DNA of 64,000 bases from Dysidea avara (Eukaryota > Porifera > Demospongiae > Dictyoceratida > Dysideidae). Shown in pieces: positions 22,424-34,949 of the stretch. The notes under the pieces were generated by a model. It saw only the letters and a program-made list of their open reading frames with translations. It was not told the origin of the DNA and made no database searches. Made by a program: the position numbers and the translations under genes. The stretch spans positions 21,284,356 through 21,348,355 of the forward strand of contig NC_089273.1 of the NCBI RefSeq assembly GCF_963678975.1. Direction: 5' to 3'. Positions within the stretch are counted from its first letter, which is position 1; each line of letters opens with the position of its first letter.

Positions 22424-23560
22424 CTTAGTGTGTGTGTGTGTGTGTGTGCTGGTGTGTTCTTGTAGAGAGGATCTGGTCATGGCTGCTAGGATACACAAAG
22501 TAGCTGGTGAGCTTGGTCTTACTAAGACAAAGCTACTAGTTGCTGGGATTGGTCTCACTGAATATGACTTGGTTCCATTAGTATTGGATGGTATGTAGTT
22601 GAAGTGATTAATCAGTTTAAGCACTTGGCATCATTGGTTGAAACATGTAGTGGAGTAGCTGGTGAGGTTAGTTGTAGGATTGCACAAGCTTCCAGAGCAT
22701 TTGGCAGTCTTGTTTACTGCATCAGATTTCATACTGGAGACTAAGAGAACAGTGTAAAGATATGTTGTATTGGAAGTGTTGTTTTATGGTGCTGAAACAT
22801 GGGCCCCACCCTAGAGTTGGTTAGTAAGTTGGGTAGGTTTCACTGGAGATATATACGTTGCATTTTGGGTATTAGTAGACCTAAAGGAGTACCTCACTAT
22901 TGCTGAGCTAGTTGGCAGACTTGGAATGATTGAGTCTATTGGTGAAGTGTTAATATCATATATATCGAGATGGTTAGGACATGTTGCCCAAATGCCTGAC
23001 ATAAGGCAACCCAAGAAGCTATTGTTTGGTTGGCTCCCTCAGAAGCACCCTGCTCATGGTGTCAATTAAGTTCCATTAGTGGGACAAGGTCTGTCAGGAT
23101 ATGAAGAAGTATTGAGTAGATGAGTCATCTTGGTATAAAGTATAAAATTAGCCTGACATCATACCAGATGGAGAATTTTTTGCAATGAAGGATTTGATCA
23201 GCATGTGATGGCTCCACCTTTGAATAAACCCTCAGAAGCACCCTGTTCATGGTGTCAATTAAGCACCATTGGTGGGACAGATATGAAGAAGTATTGAGTA
23301 GATGAGTCAACTTGGTATAAAGTAGCCAGACATCATACCAGATGGAGAATTTTTTGCAATGAAGGACTTGATCAGCATGTGATGGCTCCACCTTTGAATA
23401 AACCATTTATATATACCACCTGCCATTGATTGTTTCAAAGGAAGCAAGACATTATAAGGCACAGATGTACTACAACCTGTCTTCATCGTTGACAAAGAGG
23501 ACACATCCTCTGTTGGACAGCATCATCCCAGGATGTCTGGCTTCAAATTCAGTTCCAGTT
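22424..23560 (+). pseudogene. LINE RT C-terminal half, 5'-truncated at a GT repeat
   Basis: Plus-strand reading in several frames: REDLVMAARIHKVAGELGL and KTKLLVAGIGLTEYDLVPL (region just after the YADD box), then KHLASLVETCSGVAGEV, VLFYGAETWAP, GHVAQMPDIRQPKKL and LFGWLPQKHPAHG. Upstream of REDL the sequence is a (GT)n run (22424-22450), so the RT core is missing. The end of the ORF is duplicated: 23037-23230 recurs at 23225-23404. A second simple repeat (23562-23625) follows. Confidence 0.8.
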
Positions 23561-23561
23561 C

Positions 23562-23640
23562 AAGTGTGTGCGTGTGTGTGTGTACGTGCGTGTGTGTGTA
23601 CGTGCGTGTGTGTGTGTGCATGCATGCATGCATGCGTACA
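23562..23640. repeat. (TG/CG)n and (ATGC)n microsatellite
   Basis: TGTGTGCGTG-type dinucleotides with interspersed TACG, then GCATGCATGCATGC. ORFs of alternating Cys/Val through it are artefacts. Confidence 0.9.
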
Positions 23641-24900
23641 TGCATACATATCTGGCTTGACCATTGTAGCGCTTTCCAAGAATGTAACATTTGTGTATGC
23701 ATTTGGGAAAAGTACCAACCTTACTCCCTGGAGTTATCATTTGATCAGTGTATCCTGTGTATGATAAGTCTTGTGTTTGTATAGTGAATGCATATGTGCA
23801 CTAAGCTTGCCAATTGTGTAGAATTACGTCGTTTGGCAGCATCTCATAGTTGCACTAAGCAAAACTCTTGCCATATTCATTGTATGAGCTATTGCTCATA
23901 ACTAAGCATATCCTTAAATGGTTAACATAGCAGGGACAAACATTTGTCTTTTCTGCAGTATAATTAAAATGAAAAATCACGGAGACTGGAAAACCATTCC
24001 TAGGTTTTGAATGAATAACACCGTGGTAAAGTTATTAAGTATTAAGAGACTAATTTTCTAAAGCAGTCAGTGCCATTAAATAATTCATTGTATGGTCACC
24101 CTGAAAGTATTTACAGAAGAAGTCCTGTAGTCATGATGCAAGATTTAAGTGTGTTGCGTATGCGTATGTGTGTGCATGTGTATAATTGCATATTCAGGTT
24201 TGCAAGCAAAGATGCACAGGTATAGATAATGCCAAGGAAACTGTATCAGTGTGAACAGTGTTGCAATGTATCTGTGTAATGTGCCATAATATAAATGCTG
24301 GGTAAAGGTGCACTGCATATGTGCATCTGTGTATGTGTGCAAGTGGCTATGAATTAGTTTTCTGAGAACTTTTCACAGACTACTGTATGTTTGAGTAAGC
24401 TACTACTGGTTAGGTAAAGAAAAATATTACTTGGTGCTCATGGCTATATATGGCTGGAGGTGATAACATACAATGATGATACACACATGAACTATTCTTT
24501 AGAATAACCATGCACAAAACTACAGACTTGACATGTCATGGAAATTCACAGGAACACTCTTGATACACACACGAAACCCACAAAACATGATCAACGTATG
24601 CTGTTGTTATAATTAGCCACTTGATTAACTTTAAACTGTGATATAACTCAAATAGTCAATCAGATAGCTTGGTAGTGAGCTAATGAGATAGTAAAATTGA
24701 CTCAGCTTAGTCAGATCTTTTATTGTGTAATCTGATTCACAATATAGTTCACAATATTATGTTTATAGTTGCCACAAAACAACTACCAAGCTGTACAATA
24801 GTTGAGATATGAGAACTCAATACATACAGTCATTCTTGTATCCATAATGACATAACATTGACACCCGCATCTTCAAGAAATGTAGCTTAGAGATCAAACT
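23641..24900. other. No gene seen
   Basis: AT-rich sequence with no splice-supported exon, no TIR pair and no repeat of more than local extent that I can identify. Confidence 0.5.
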
Positions 24901-25640
24901 TGAACCATTCTGGAAAAAGTTACATATATTTGTATATGGAACTTGCATGGTCTAGTGTTGGTCTTGCAAGGCTACAAAATACGCTGTTGCCTGTTTGTAA
25001 ATGGCAATCAATTTAATGTACATTAAGTGGGAGAGTGATGTGCTTTGGGGGACTCCAGATTACGCTGATGCCGACAACCATGTAGAACATGTTTTTTTTA
25101 AAATACAACACTCTATACTTTCTGTGTCAGCAACATTTAATTATTTGGTTCAGGATGCTGTAGGATGATAGGTGACAGTCAGACTCTTGAACCTGCATAA
25201 TTCCATGCAGATATTGCTTTAAAATTGAAGATGCTTCATATCTGAGTGGTGAATAATGTGCTCCATACTGCTAAGGTTACACTACCAGTTTTCCTAGAAG
25301 AAAGGTTGTAGCAATCTATCCAATTACTGACTTATTTGTTGTAAAGTTAGCAAGTCAGAACAGCTCTTGTTGACATGGGTTGAGCAAAGATTAACAGAAG
25401 TGCAATTTCTGCATCACATGCAGTGTCTTAACATGACTGGTGGAATACCATCTAGACCAGGAGACTTGCTAGGTCTAGTGTATTTAAGTCATTTAATGAG
25501 AATCTACATATTCATTTGTGAATGCTGAAAGCAACTAATTGGATATTGACAACTGCTTTGTCAAAGCTGTCAGTTAGAGGTTTACCATTATCAGATGACA
25601 CCAACATGATCTCTTTTTTTGGCTTGTGATATATTTTGAA
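24900..25640 (-). pseudogene. LINE reverse transcriptase relic
   Basis: On the minus strand SKSPGLDGIPPVMLRHCM (about 25430-25485) matches the SPGPDGIPP..LK motif in the fingers of non-LTR reverse transcriptases. The surrounding frames are full of stops, with scattered matches either side. Confidence 0.55.
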
Positions 25641-25899
25641 ATATTTTAGAAGTGTTGCTGTTAGAACTGATAATTATTACATGAACTGCTCAAATTCTTC
25701 AATTTTACAATGAGATTCCCTAGCACTAGGGGTCTGTGGTCTTCAATTTGACAATTCAACCTTAAGGAATCTGATTAGATGAGTGAACTTGTTTTGAGGA
25801 ATATAATTCATTCATTCCCTGTGTAATAGTGTTCAAAGTCTACCCAGTTTGTCTCAACAGTTATAGAATTTCTGTTGGAAGTGATGACTTCTTAGTCTG

Positions 25900-26480
25900 T
25901 CAAAGGCACCTCTGCATTTTAGCCTTGTAATCAAACATTTCTGGTATGACTGAAACCACAAGATCCAGAGTATGACTACTGTGAGTGCCTTTATGAATTG
26001 AGTTGTATAGTAATTTACTGTACAGAACTGATTTTGTCATTGACATGGTATATCATTTACACAGATGAGGAATAGAAGTGGTGCTAGTAACGGTGTTTTG
26101 CCTTCAAGTAGAACTGACTAAACAGTTTGTCTTTATCCAGTATAAAAGTAAAGTGGTATCCAGTACACAATTTTCAATGGGAAACTTTATCAATTGTTTT
26201 GGATCCGTGTGAAAAGCATGTTTAATTTGTGTTCTGGATGTTGCGGTTGGACTAGTGAGTATAAATAAAGAAATACAAATGATGTGTTCCCACAAGGATC
26301 TGTTCTATTTATTTTATTTGTAGAATGCCATGATTTGTGCTGCTTTTCAATCTTAATGGAATTTGCCTTGGTGTAAAGACTGAAAGATCAATGAAGGTGA
26401 GCAGTAACGTTATTTCGTACACTGTTTCATTCAATAATCTAGGAGGAATTCCATCTGGACCACTGCTTTGTTGCAAGTAT
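25900..26480 (-). pseudogene. Second LINE reverse transcriptase relic
   Basis: GPDGIPPRLLNETVYEI (about 26410-26465, minus strand) repeats the motif seen near 25460 and continues for about 35 residues with the expected spacing. The two relics are different insertions in the same orientation, about 1 kb apart. Confidence 0.6.
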
Positions 26481-26639
26481 AATTTATGTTGTAATGATGG
26501 ATATCCACATATTGTTGATGTAACATTATTGTCACAAATCTTTAATACATTTGTTGTATTGTCAATAATGATGATGTATACTGTGGGATGTAAGTATGAC
26601 AGGTCTTTGTATTTCTTTTTTTTTTAAAGATTTCGACAA

Positions 26640-27260
26640 GCTGATTTGATTGTACGGTCCATAATACAATATATACAGTTTGTGCAGTAAAATTAAGTAA
26701 ATGCTTAATACCAAGGATACATAACATTTTTACAAACATTACGCTCCTTATAAGGAACACAACCATTATTAATTGCAGCAAATAATGTTTACCTGAGCAT
26801 ATCATTGCTGACCTAGAGGTATATACACAGCTACAGACGTGTACATGTATTAAGTACATTAAGGTAAAAAGTCACAGCAAATGTATGGAGAGTAATCTTG
26901 TAAGAACCTGTTGTTACTCAACAGTACAACTCAAGGTAGTGATGCTACCATCTGAAACACTACATGATTAATACTATTAACAATAGGTTGTAATAACTAC
27001 TTATATTACTTGTAACAAAACATGCTTTGGCTGGTGGGAGTTGAAAGCAAACTATTGTTAAGTAAAGTTTCAATAACCCCTTTTGGTTTAGTACACAGCT
27101 ATGTGTATACACCGCAGAAGGTTCTGCAGTGATTTATTTATGTAAGGAATTTGTACAATAATTGCATGCCAGCTTGCAGAGCAGAGTTTCACTTGCTGGT
27201 AGTAGTGGTATACAGGACATGAATACTTGGCCTGTGGTCAATGATCACTTTTGACTCATG
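26640..27260. other. No gene seen
   Basis: AT-rich, with a poly-T tract at the left border (26606-26626). No exon or repeat structure supported. Confidence 0.45.
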
Positions 27261-28240
27261 CAGGTGGGAGCCAAATACTATTATAGTTGTTACCATCAAA
27301 TTGTCAATTGTAGTGTAGCAAGTTAAGGTTGTTAATAAATGATAATAGGCCAAAGATCTTTGACCATGTCTATATCCACTTTCTCTCCAGTGTTAATCTA
27401 ATAAGTGAGATTGTTTTTTTCGTAAATCACTCCATTATAGTCCTGCATCTATTCTGTCTTTTGCCAAGTGAGGATTTAAGATTGGGACACAGTACACTAA
27501 GGGTAATGTTTGGTACTGATCTGTACTTAAAACTATAAACTTCCCAACACTTGATCAGCAATATCACTATACTATGGTGGGATGATGATCTTACATGACA
27601 GAATTAAAATCAGTACCACAACTTTAAATGTGTGTCAATGTTGGATCCATGCAGTGTATACTGCTTAATGTAGACTTGAGCTCATATTTAGTGTAATCCA
27701 CATAATGAAATGTTTTTCTCTGTTAGTTATGGGGTCTGGGTTGGGGTAATGGACAACTGAAGGTGGTGGCAAAACAGGGATGGTGGCAACACACAAGGTA
27801 GTTGGCTGGTGGTGACAAGGTTTGTGTTTGGTGGGTTAAGTCCAAAGGCTATCTGCAAACCTGGGTACTTCAGTGTAATGAACATTTAGTTTATATGGGT
27901 ATATCATCTATTTTATACCACAATTATTACATTCAAAAGGAATAAATGCAGTTGTCACAGTGATAGTCTACCTATAATAAGAAGTTTATATAGTTGGGCA
28001 ATAATTATGCAGACAAGTATTACTTGCTGCTAGCAATATACATGGTCCATAATCATTCATTAGTTGTCCCAGGTGGGAGCTAATGATATGACAGTATTTT
28101 TATAGTTTATGATTAATGTTAAGTTTAATAAACTTTGGTTAGTGGCATGATAAAGGTGGGAGCCATATTGAATGGTACGTACACTGCAGTTTGTGCATTA
28201 TTATATCTGGTTGGGTGGCGACTACATGAAGTAGAGGATC
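27261..28240. repeat. Diverged inverse copies of the CTCCCACC repeat
   Basis: GGTGGGAGCC occurs at about 27264, 28072 (as GGTGGGAGCT) and 28156, each in a context like the reverse complement of 19768-20075 (for example TTAGTGGCATGATAAAGGTG). Suggests related repeat units in the opposite orientation. Confidence 0.4.
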
Positions 28241-28544
28241 ACACAGGACATATTTGCCTGAGGTTACAATGATGATCTATATTGTCCCTTTTGATATATT
28301 TAGCAGCTAATTTATATTTTATATACTATACGGCAAGTTCATTATCACTTATGAAATATTACAATATTGATCCAACAACTCTCCATATTCGATCCTTTGG
28401 AGATATAATGCAAAGACTGTCCTCTGCTACTGGGCCCTCCATCCAGTTGCGGAGGAAGATGTTTGACTTGTTTGTTTTTGTGTGTGTATGTGCTATACAC
28501 TTATAAAATATATACATATCATGTAACATACTTATACAGTATAC

Positions 28545-28978
28545 AGGTTGTATGGCCATGGGTGGAATTCCCTTTTCAGTCAGAGGATAACTCATATTTA
28601 TGCACTATACATTTTGGATGGCCATGGGTGATAACTCACTATACATGTTGGGTGGCCATGGGTGGCATTCCCTTTATACACTATACATGTTGGATGGCCA
28701 TGGATGATAACTCATATTTATACACTATATATGTTTGGTGGCCATGGGTGGCATTCCCTTTATACACTATACATGTTGGATGGCCATGAGTGATAACTCA
28801 CATTTATACACTATATATGTTTGGTGGCCATGGGTGGCATTCCCTTTATACATTATACATGTTGGATGGCCATGAGTGATAACTCATATTTATACACTAT
28901 ACATGTTGGATGGCCATGGGTGATAACTCATATTTATACACTATATATGTTTGGTGGCCATGGGTGGCATTCCCATTT
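28545..28978. repeat. Minisatellite with two alternating unit types
   Basis: Ten units of about 43-45 bp, each with GGCCATGG. Type A continues GTGGCATTCCC...CATGTTGGA and type B GTGATAACTCATATTTATAC...ATGTTTGGT. They mostly alternate, giving a higher-order period of about 86 bp. Trp-rich ORFs on the plus strand simply translate the repeat. Confidence 0.85.
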
Positions 28979-29034
28979 CATGTTACTTTATGCATGTATA
29001 TATGCAGGTGGCTACCCTTTATTTCTGTATTCAG

Positions 29035-29560
29035 ATGTGAAGGTGGTGTGGCATTATATATGTATTTTCCGCCCTTTAAGTGTGAGGTATATATTTGTCT
29101 AACTCATTTAGGAGACAAATATATAGCTCACGTGATGGCGGTTTATACAATACCTTGTGTGGTAGATGGTGGCCCTTCCAATCTGTAGTGGCTGCACTCT
29201 CTGGTGACAGGGAATTTCTTCTACAGTAGTGACTGGGCACTTTATAGTGAGATACAGTATCAGTAGATGAGATCTGTAATAGAATAAAAGTTGGCACACA
29301 TCTTCTTTATACATTGATGTAGAATTTAGCATTCAACCCATAAACCAACATGCCCATTTTAACAAAATGCTTCTAAAAAGGCATCATGGAGAGACTAAGA
29401 GAGAATTAAAATGCTGAATGCAGGTCAACAATATATAGAATGTGTGTACTGACATGCTTTAAGCAATGAAATACCAGGGTTAGTATGTTACAACCTGTTG
29501 ATAGTTATAAGCCTAGCAAAAATCCTGCTGGAAATTGCACATAAGATAGATATCTGCAGA
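29035..29560. repeat. Dispersed repeat, copy A (pair with 47880)
   Basis: Shares ordered landmarks with 47880-48260: ATATATTTGTCTAAC, ATAGCTCACGTGA, ATACCTTGTGT, AGTGGCTGCACTCTCTGGT, AAAGTTGGCACACA and GGAAATTGCACA. No coding content. Confidence 0.7.
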
Positions 29561-29769
29561 TAGCAGATTACTTTAAAACTTACGTAGTTAAGTATTCTAA
29601 AGTTTTTGATGCCTTCTTTATAGAATCATTTAAAAGAGTAACCCTTAACGTCACACAGTCTAGAAAACTGGATTTAGACTTAATAAATATGCATTATGAC
29701 TGGTGATAGCCCCTCACATGCTGCCTCAAAAGAAAAAATAATTATACCCTTGCCGTAACATCTAAATGT

Positions 29770-30030
29770 GTGCCTTATGAGTACTTGTTGAGAAATGAAG
29801 TTGTCTAAAGGAATTAGTTAGTACGCAAGCAGAAAACTTTACCTAATGAAAAGAGTAGAATCCGTAATAACTTATTGGAAGCATTTTTGGTTGCATTGAA
29901 GGAAATTTTGGGCTTAGCTATACCACCAAGACAGTATGAAGGTATTGTAAGGCTGGTTTCTGGTTAGTGAGAGTGTCCAAATTTCTATGATTCCTAATAT
30001 ATAGTACTACTGTATTGTAGTGCAAGAAAA
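29770..30030 (+). mobile_element. Foldback-family body, decayed tail
   Basis: GGAAGCATTTTTGGTTGCATTG, GGGCTTAGCTATACCA and AATATATAGTACTACTGTA match the tail seen at 39980-40130 and 55490-55660 in order. The head is absent. Confidence 0.6.
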
Positions 30031-30329
30031 AGCACATAAGAAAGATTTGTGCAATTACCTGGATGCTATCAAACTTACATTGTGTGATTCCAGTAGATCA
30101 CTTGATTGTTCCGACATATGGTGGCATGAATCAAACCTGTGTAGGTAGGTACAATTAAAATGATGTTGTGTCCTACATCTAAGAACCAACATTATAATGG
30201 TACTAACTAACCACAAGTATAATAATATTAGAAATTTAAAGCTTAATTATGACAGTGATCCTGTGCATACTGGACCAAAAGAATGAATAGTGCCAACAGC
30301 TAATGTTTTAGTTGAATGCACAACCCAAC

Positions 30330-30690
30330 TATTAATTACAAAAGTGAAGTGGTAATCGCGCTTCGTTTTCAGCTATGTTCAGCTGGTTTCACAGCATTAC
30401 AAACAAAGAACAGTAGGAGAAGTGCCTCTGCAATTGACCCAGTCACCATGGAAATATGAAAAATTTCCATTTACAAAAGTAGGGAAGCCATAGTGTCACC
30501 ACAAATTGACATCTTTGGTTGTCAGCAAGCACAAAGGAGGACAAATGTAATTCCATGTTGCATGAGATGTATGTACTGTGGTATGCCAAAAAGTACCTGT
30601 CCAGATGAAGTGACATTGAACACTAAAAAAACAACAACAAACAAACAAACAACATTAACCAAGCCCTTAGCCTTAGTCATTATTGAGTGC
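30330..30690 (+). mobile_element. Foldback-family body, decayed head and middle
   Basis: CTTCGTTTTCAGCTATGTTCAG, GCCTCTGCAATTGACC, GTACTGTGGTATGCCAAAA and CCCTTAGCCTTAGTCATTATTGAGT follow the order of the bodies at 38800 and 56930. It runs into the AGGC expansion exactly where intact copies have a short GTCA-type repeat. Confidence 0.65.
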
Positions 30691-30871
30691 AGGAAGGCCA
30701 GGCAGGCCAGGCAGGCAGGCAGGCCAGGCAGGCAGGCAGGCCAGGCAGGCAGGCCAGGCAGACAGGCCAGGCCAGGCAGGCAGGCCAGGCAGGCAGGCCA
30801 GGCAGGCAGGCCAGGCAGGCAGGCAGGCAGGCCAGGCAGGCAGGCAGGCAGGCAGGCAGGCCAGGCAGGCA
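30691..30871. repeat. AGGC/AGGCC simple-repeat expansion
   Basis: About 180 bp of GGCAGGC and GGCCAGGC units. It is open in several frames on both strands (Gly-Arg-Gln-Ala and Pro-Ala-Trp-Leu repeats), a by-product of the repeat with no sign of being a protein. Confidence 0.95.
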
Positions 30872-31023
30872 TGCTATAGAAAATTCAAAAATTATTTAAT
30901 GTAACAATGGTATTTCCTCATTATGCACACACAATGCAGCACTTCGCAGCTATACAAAGGTTTCTATTACATACATAGTACGTATAACCAGAATGCAGCT
31001 TTCTTCCAATAATCATCCTACAC

Positions 31024-31818
31024 GTGCTGGCATATCCACCTTTTCCTTTTGCTGCACAGCATGGTAGTGCACGCTGCACAGTTATGTCCAAATCTACTGA
31101 AAAACAATCAGATGGTGAAAGAATCTTGCCCAAACAATGTCAGGAGGCTGAAATTGATCAGATTCTTCAGGATCCATTGAAGAAGGCTCAGCTTCTACAA
31201 AAACTGGATTTAATGAACCCATGGGTTACACTGCTCCTCACCCCTAGTGAGACATCTGTAGGAGATGCCCTGGGGCCACTTGTCTCACCCCTAGTGGGAT
31301 GTCTGTGGGCAACGGATCTAGTACCCAACTGTGGATGCACGTGCCTTTTCACACCTTATTTACCGCCACAGTCGGTTCCAGCAACAGCTCTGAAGAAGGA
31401 GAACACATAACTAGTTTTGCCTACTACAATAATAAGGACATTGTGAACCTCCTAAGCGATTTAAAAGCACTCCAACTTTGACCCTTCCATCCAATCACAA
31501 AATACATGGGATTTGTCCACATTGACGGCTTCTTTCTTAGAGCGACATTTTAACCGCAGTCTTGGTGTGGTATCGTGGGTAGCTCAGACAGTGAACTTAC
31601 AGGAGCAGAAGGGATTCATAGTAAATTGGGAGAAATCACAGCTAACGATTGAAAAAACAATGGTGCAGGCCTCGTACACCACCAGGAATGGCCTATTCCT
31701 TCAAGTTGCATACACGAATGAAAATGAAGAGCAGCTTTTGAGCCTTTGTGAAGAGAATTTGCAAGAAAAACATGATATTCTAACTATAAAACAGTTTATA
31801 ACATACTTCTCTGTATAA
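31024..31818 (+). pseudogene. Broken coding-like region, unidentified
   Basis: Three adjacent plus-strand open stretches in different frames: 31024-31410 (with KSTEKQSDGERILPKQCQE and LKKAQLLQKLDLMNPW), 31299-31481, and 31513-31818 (with LGVVSWVAQTVNLQEQKG and NWEKSQLTIEKTMVQ). Composition looks coding and the overlap suggests one ORF with frameshifts. NWEKSQLT faintly recalls a retroelement RT segment, but not enough to assign it. Confidence 0.35.
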
Positions 31819-31974
31819 CATGTTGTTAAAAGTGGTTACAAAATGCTTCATTAGCAAAGCATATAGCAACATCGCTCACCATGGCCAGCTGATTCACTTG
31901 TGAACAACCAGTTGATGTGCTCATGAACAACAAGGGAATGAGCATGTTCCAATGTAATACTTGCACATCTTGAT

Positions 31975-33000
31975 CCTTCACCTGGCTTATTAGCTGGAAT
32001 TATTTTCCACCTTTTACTGAGTCTGCAATAAACAAGATGCATTGCTGCATACAACAATTTGATCTCATGTATGTTGTGTGGCCGTATGCATAATATTATA
32101 GACTGTGATCATTGTGCCAACTAGTGCCAATGCCACCACGCTGATTTGCTGACACATCACTAGTGGCCTCTAGTTACAATAAAGTCTATAGTGCCATATT
32201 GGCTTAATTGGGATCATTTGCCAATTGTGCCTTCACCAATTGTGCCTTCACCATCTTGTTGTGCATAGCCTCCCTTCACTGATAAGTCATCTTTAGAGAC
32301 ACGTCACACCTACAATATAAACTTTCAATATAGTCTGGTTTTTGTGCAAGTTGTATTTTATTATTGTGATCCACCAGCACACACACTGCTGAGTGTTGGC
32401 TATGGCACTGTTTATACATGCCCAATGGCCAGGTAGGTTGCAACATTGGTGTACAGTATGCACTTGGTTGTAGTGTGACCTGGTCCTAGTCAATAAATAA
32501 ACAAAAATTAATGCTCTGGAAAGCTATGAGGCCTAGAGACATGCAGTAACTGGGGATAGATTCGTCTGTGAACAAAGGCACAATTGTACAATACTTATGC
32601 CAGTTCGTACTGATAACTTACACGGACCTGTAATTCTATATAACACCCAGTACAAATCAGCTAATTAAGTACCACACCTGGTTTACTTTGCTATTCACAA
32701 TGACCACAGTGGAAGGAGATTAGCAACCACGGAGAAAAGCCACTGGAATACTGATTGATTATGGCTAGTGCGTCTTTATTTGCTAAGTTGTTCAGTTGGA
32801 ATAGTGAGTTACAAGTCTTGGAGAGATTAAGAGTATATTTTCATGTTGTAATTTGTTTGTATTATTTTGCATACTTTTGTTCATCCTTCACCTGGCTTGA
32901 TAGCTGAATTATTCCATCTTCAGTGTTGTCAATAATACATTGTTGCATACAATTCTGCAGTATAAGTGCATCTCCTGTATGTTATGCTACACATCATTAT
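31975..33000. repeat. Two copies of a short dispersed repeat
   Basis: 31975-32095 and 32883-32990 both begin CCTTCACCTGGCTT and share GCATACAA and TGTATGTT landmarks in order. The sequence between is not coding. Confidence 0.5.
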
Positions 33001-33935
33001 TCCAATGCCACACCCTTGATGTACTGGAACTCAGCTACTAGTAGTTTTGCATGGCCAAGCCATTGTGTGGAGAAAGCACAGTTTTTCAGGTGATAAGTTT
33101 GCATGATAAATATAGCTCTCAACTTGAAACCTTTCAGTGCTGGAATCGAGTGAAGTCACTGACATGCACTTCTATATAAATACAGCCATAATTACATCCC
33201 GTGAAAGATAATAAGCACAACACAAAATGTGTCCTTAGGCAGATAACTGCTGTGTGGTTGTGCTTGCTGCTGTCTCACATACCTTAAACTATGGTATTGT
33301 GTCTACACATTGTTACAGTCTGCTACCACATCCTATTGAAGGCTTTACCATCTTTCACAGTGATCAGTTACTGCACATGCAGTTGTTTGTTCATCTTGTA
33401 TTGTATCCATGGCATCATGTGATCATTTTAGAACATATGGTCCAACTCATATTAAAATTAACTCAAGTGACAGATAGTTGAAATACTCTGCTTCTTTTAT
33501 CATTGCAGTCTGCTCTTGGCAACTCCACCAGCCACATCTTATTCCAGTACCCTGATCTGTCTTCACTAAACAACTGGTATTACACGAGGAGAATAATGCA
33601 AATTTTGTAGAGATATTAAATTTTATGGGCTGTTTTGCTTGTAGGCATGAGATTCAATACTATAGATGTGAGAACATGCGCTTGTGCCTTGACTTGTGAG
33701 AATCATGCAGGAGGGGTGACAATGTGGTCTTCCATGGTCGGGTAATCAAGATAACATAATAGTAGCAGGCCCTCAGGATTGCAAATGCATCACTTTTGTT
33801 TACTGTATGTGCCACAGTGTGCACACTGTGATGGCCATGCATGTGTACTGTTTGTACATGCCCTATCAGTAGATTGTCCCATTGGTGGTTGTGCTTGGTT
33901 GTATGCGTCCCGGGACTAGAATAAATATTTAACAA
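32375..33935. repeat. Pair of retroposon-tail-like repeats
   Basis: 32375-32505 and 33795-33935 share TGTTTATACATGCCC (GTTTGTACATGCCC in the second), GCTTGGTTGTA-like, and end in GACT-AGT/A-ATAAATA. They resemble 3' tails of one SINE or LINE family. The rest of the interval holds no gene I can support. Confidence 0.45.
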
Positions 33936-34179
33936 CAAAACAATAGCAATAAATTAGTCAAGTCAATTCTAAGCAACTCTCAGCATACACTAGGTAAAGA
34001 TGAATTAGATCCCCATTGCTAAGCAGAGTAAAGAAATACAGTAGTAACTCAGCCAGTGATGTGTTCTATACTGTAAGTGCTCAGAAAGCAAAGTAGCAAT
34101 ACGTTTGTAAACTACAGTAGCCATTGGACCCATTCCTCCAGTGCATGAGAAAACCTAAGGAGTAAAAGTTCTGTGATCT

Positions 34180-34690
34180 ACCTCCTGAATAGTACAAGGA
34201 GCTAGAGGATTAAACACTTTCACATCAAAAATTCATTTTGTCCACATTCCTAGATACTATCAGCAACAACATCAACATGAACATCATCCTCAACATTAGC
34301 AGTTCTATATTCAAATGATTCTCCAGACAATGTTTATAAAGGAGGTTCAATGTCACATATTTCAGTCAGAAGTTCTGCAGTAATATTTCTTAGTTCATTA
34401 TGATGTATTATAGGTAAACCTCCACAGGGACATGCTGAACTGAGAATTGTTTGCCGCAAACGCACACAGCTTGAAGGTAGTAATGGTGGTTGCTAGCCAT
34501 ATCGGAGACAGAGAGCATTACAAAAGTGCCCTTTGTGTAAAACAAAACCATGCTCAAAAAGAGGGAGTGTAGTTAGCCAACTGGAAGAACCTTTTTCAGC
34601 AGCTAACATTATGGCACAATGTGAGGATGGCAATAAAAAAGGTAAAACAGCAGATTGATGATGGATGGATGCATACAATGTTTGGTTTTG
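34180..34690 (-). pseudogene. Non-LTR retroelement C-terminal domain relic
   Basis: Minus strand: LAAEKGSSSWLTTLPLFEHG, FVLHKGHFCNALCLRYG, then CVCGKQFSVQHVPVEVY, IIHHNELRNI-like and FDVKVFNPLAP after shifts. This combination (A.EKG.S.WL..LP..EHGF.LHK..F.DAL.LRYG, a CxCG motif, then D.RVFNPLA) is the region after the RT in a retroelement protein family common in sponge and cnidarian genomes. Heavily frameshifted. Confidence 0.7.
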
Positions 34691-34949
34691 CTTTGATCTG
34701 GGAACACAACACTTTGACTAGGTAAGGGGATATGTAATACTAACAAAGTAACTTGCAGGACTAACAATACATTCCAGTTACTAAAAGCAGCTATACCAGT
34801 CAGTTTAGATAAAAAAATTTTAGTCAAACAGTGTCCTACAAAGATTACCTTGCAGGCACTATAGTACATAGCTTCTACACTAATGACAGAAGATGCTAAG
34901 TAGACACTCAGACAAGACATGCAATTCTTGATCACCACATGCAAAGAAC

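Noticed and set aside
23426..23784. Cys/Val-repeat ORFs as a secreted cysteine-rich protein
   Set aside because: The repeated Cys-Val is (TGTG)n microsatellite, and the flanks are LINE sequence.
28282..28595. Overlapping coding-like frames on both strands (SLMKYYNIDPTTLHIRSFG on plus; LRNWMEGPVAEDSLCIISPK on minus)
   Set aside because: Both look plausible by composition, neither has a family match or convincing splice sites, and I could not decide between them.
30493..30904. Several long ORFs on both strands through the AGGC tract
   Set aside because: They are simple translations of a short repeat whose lack of stops is automatic.
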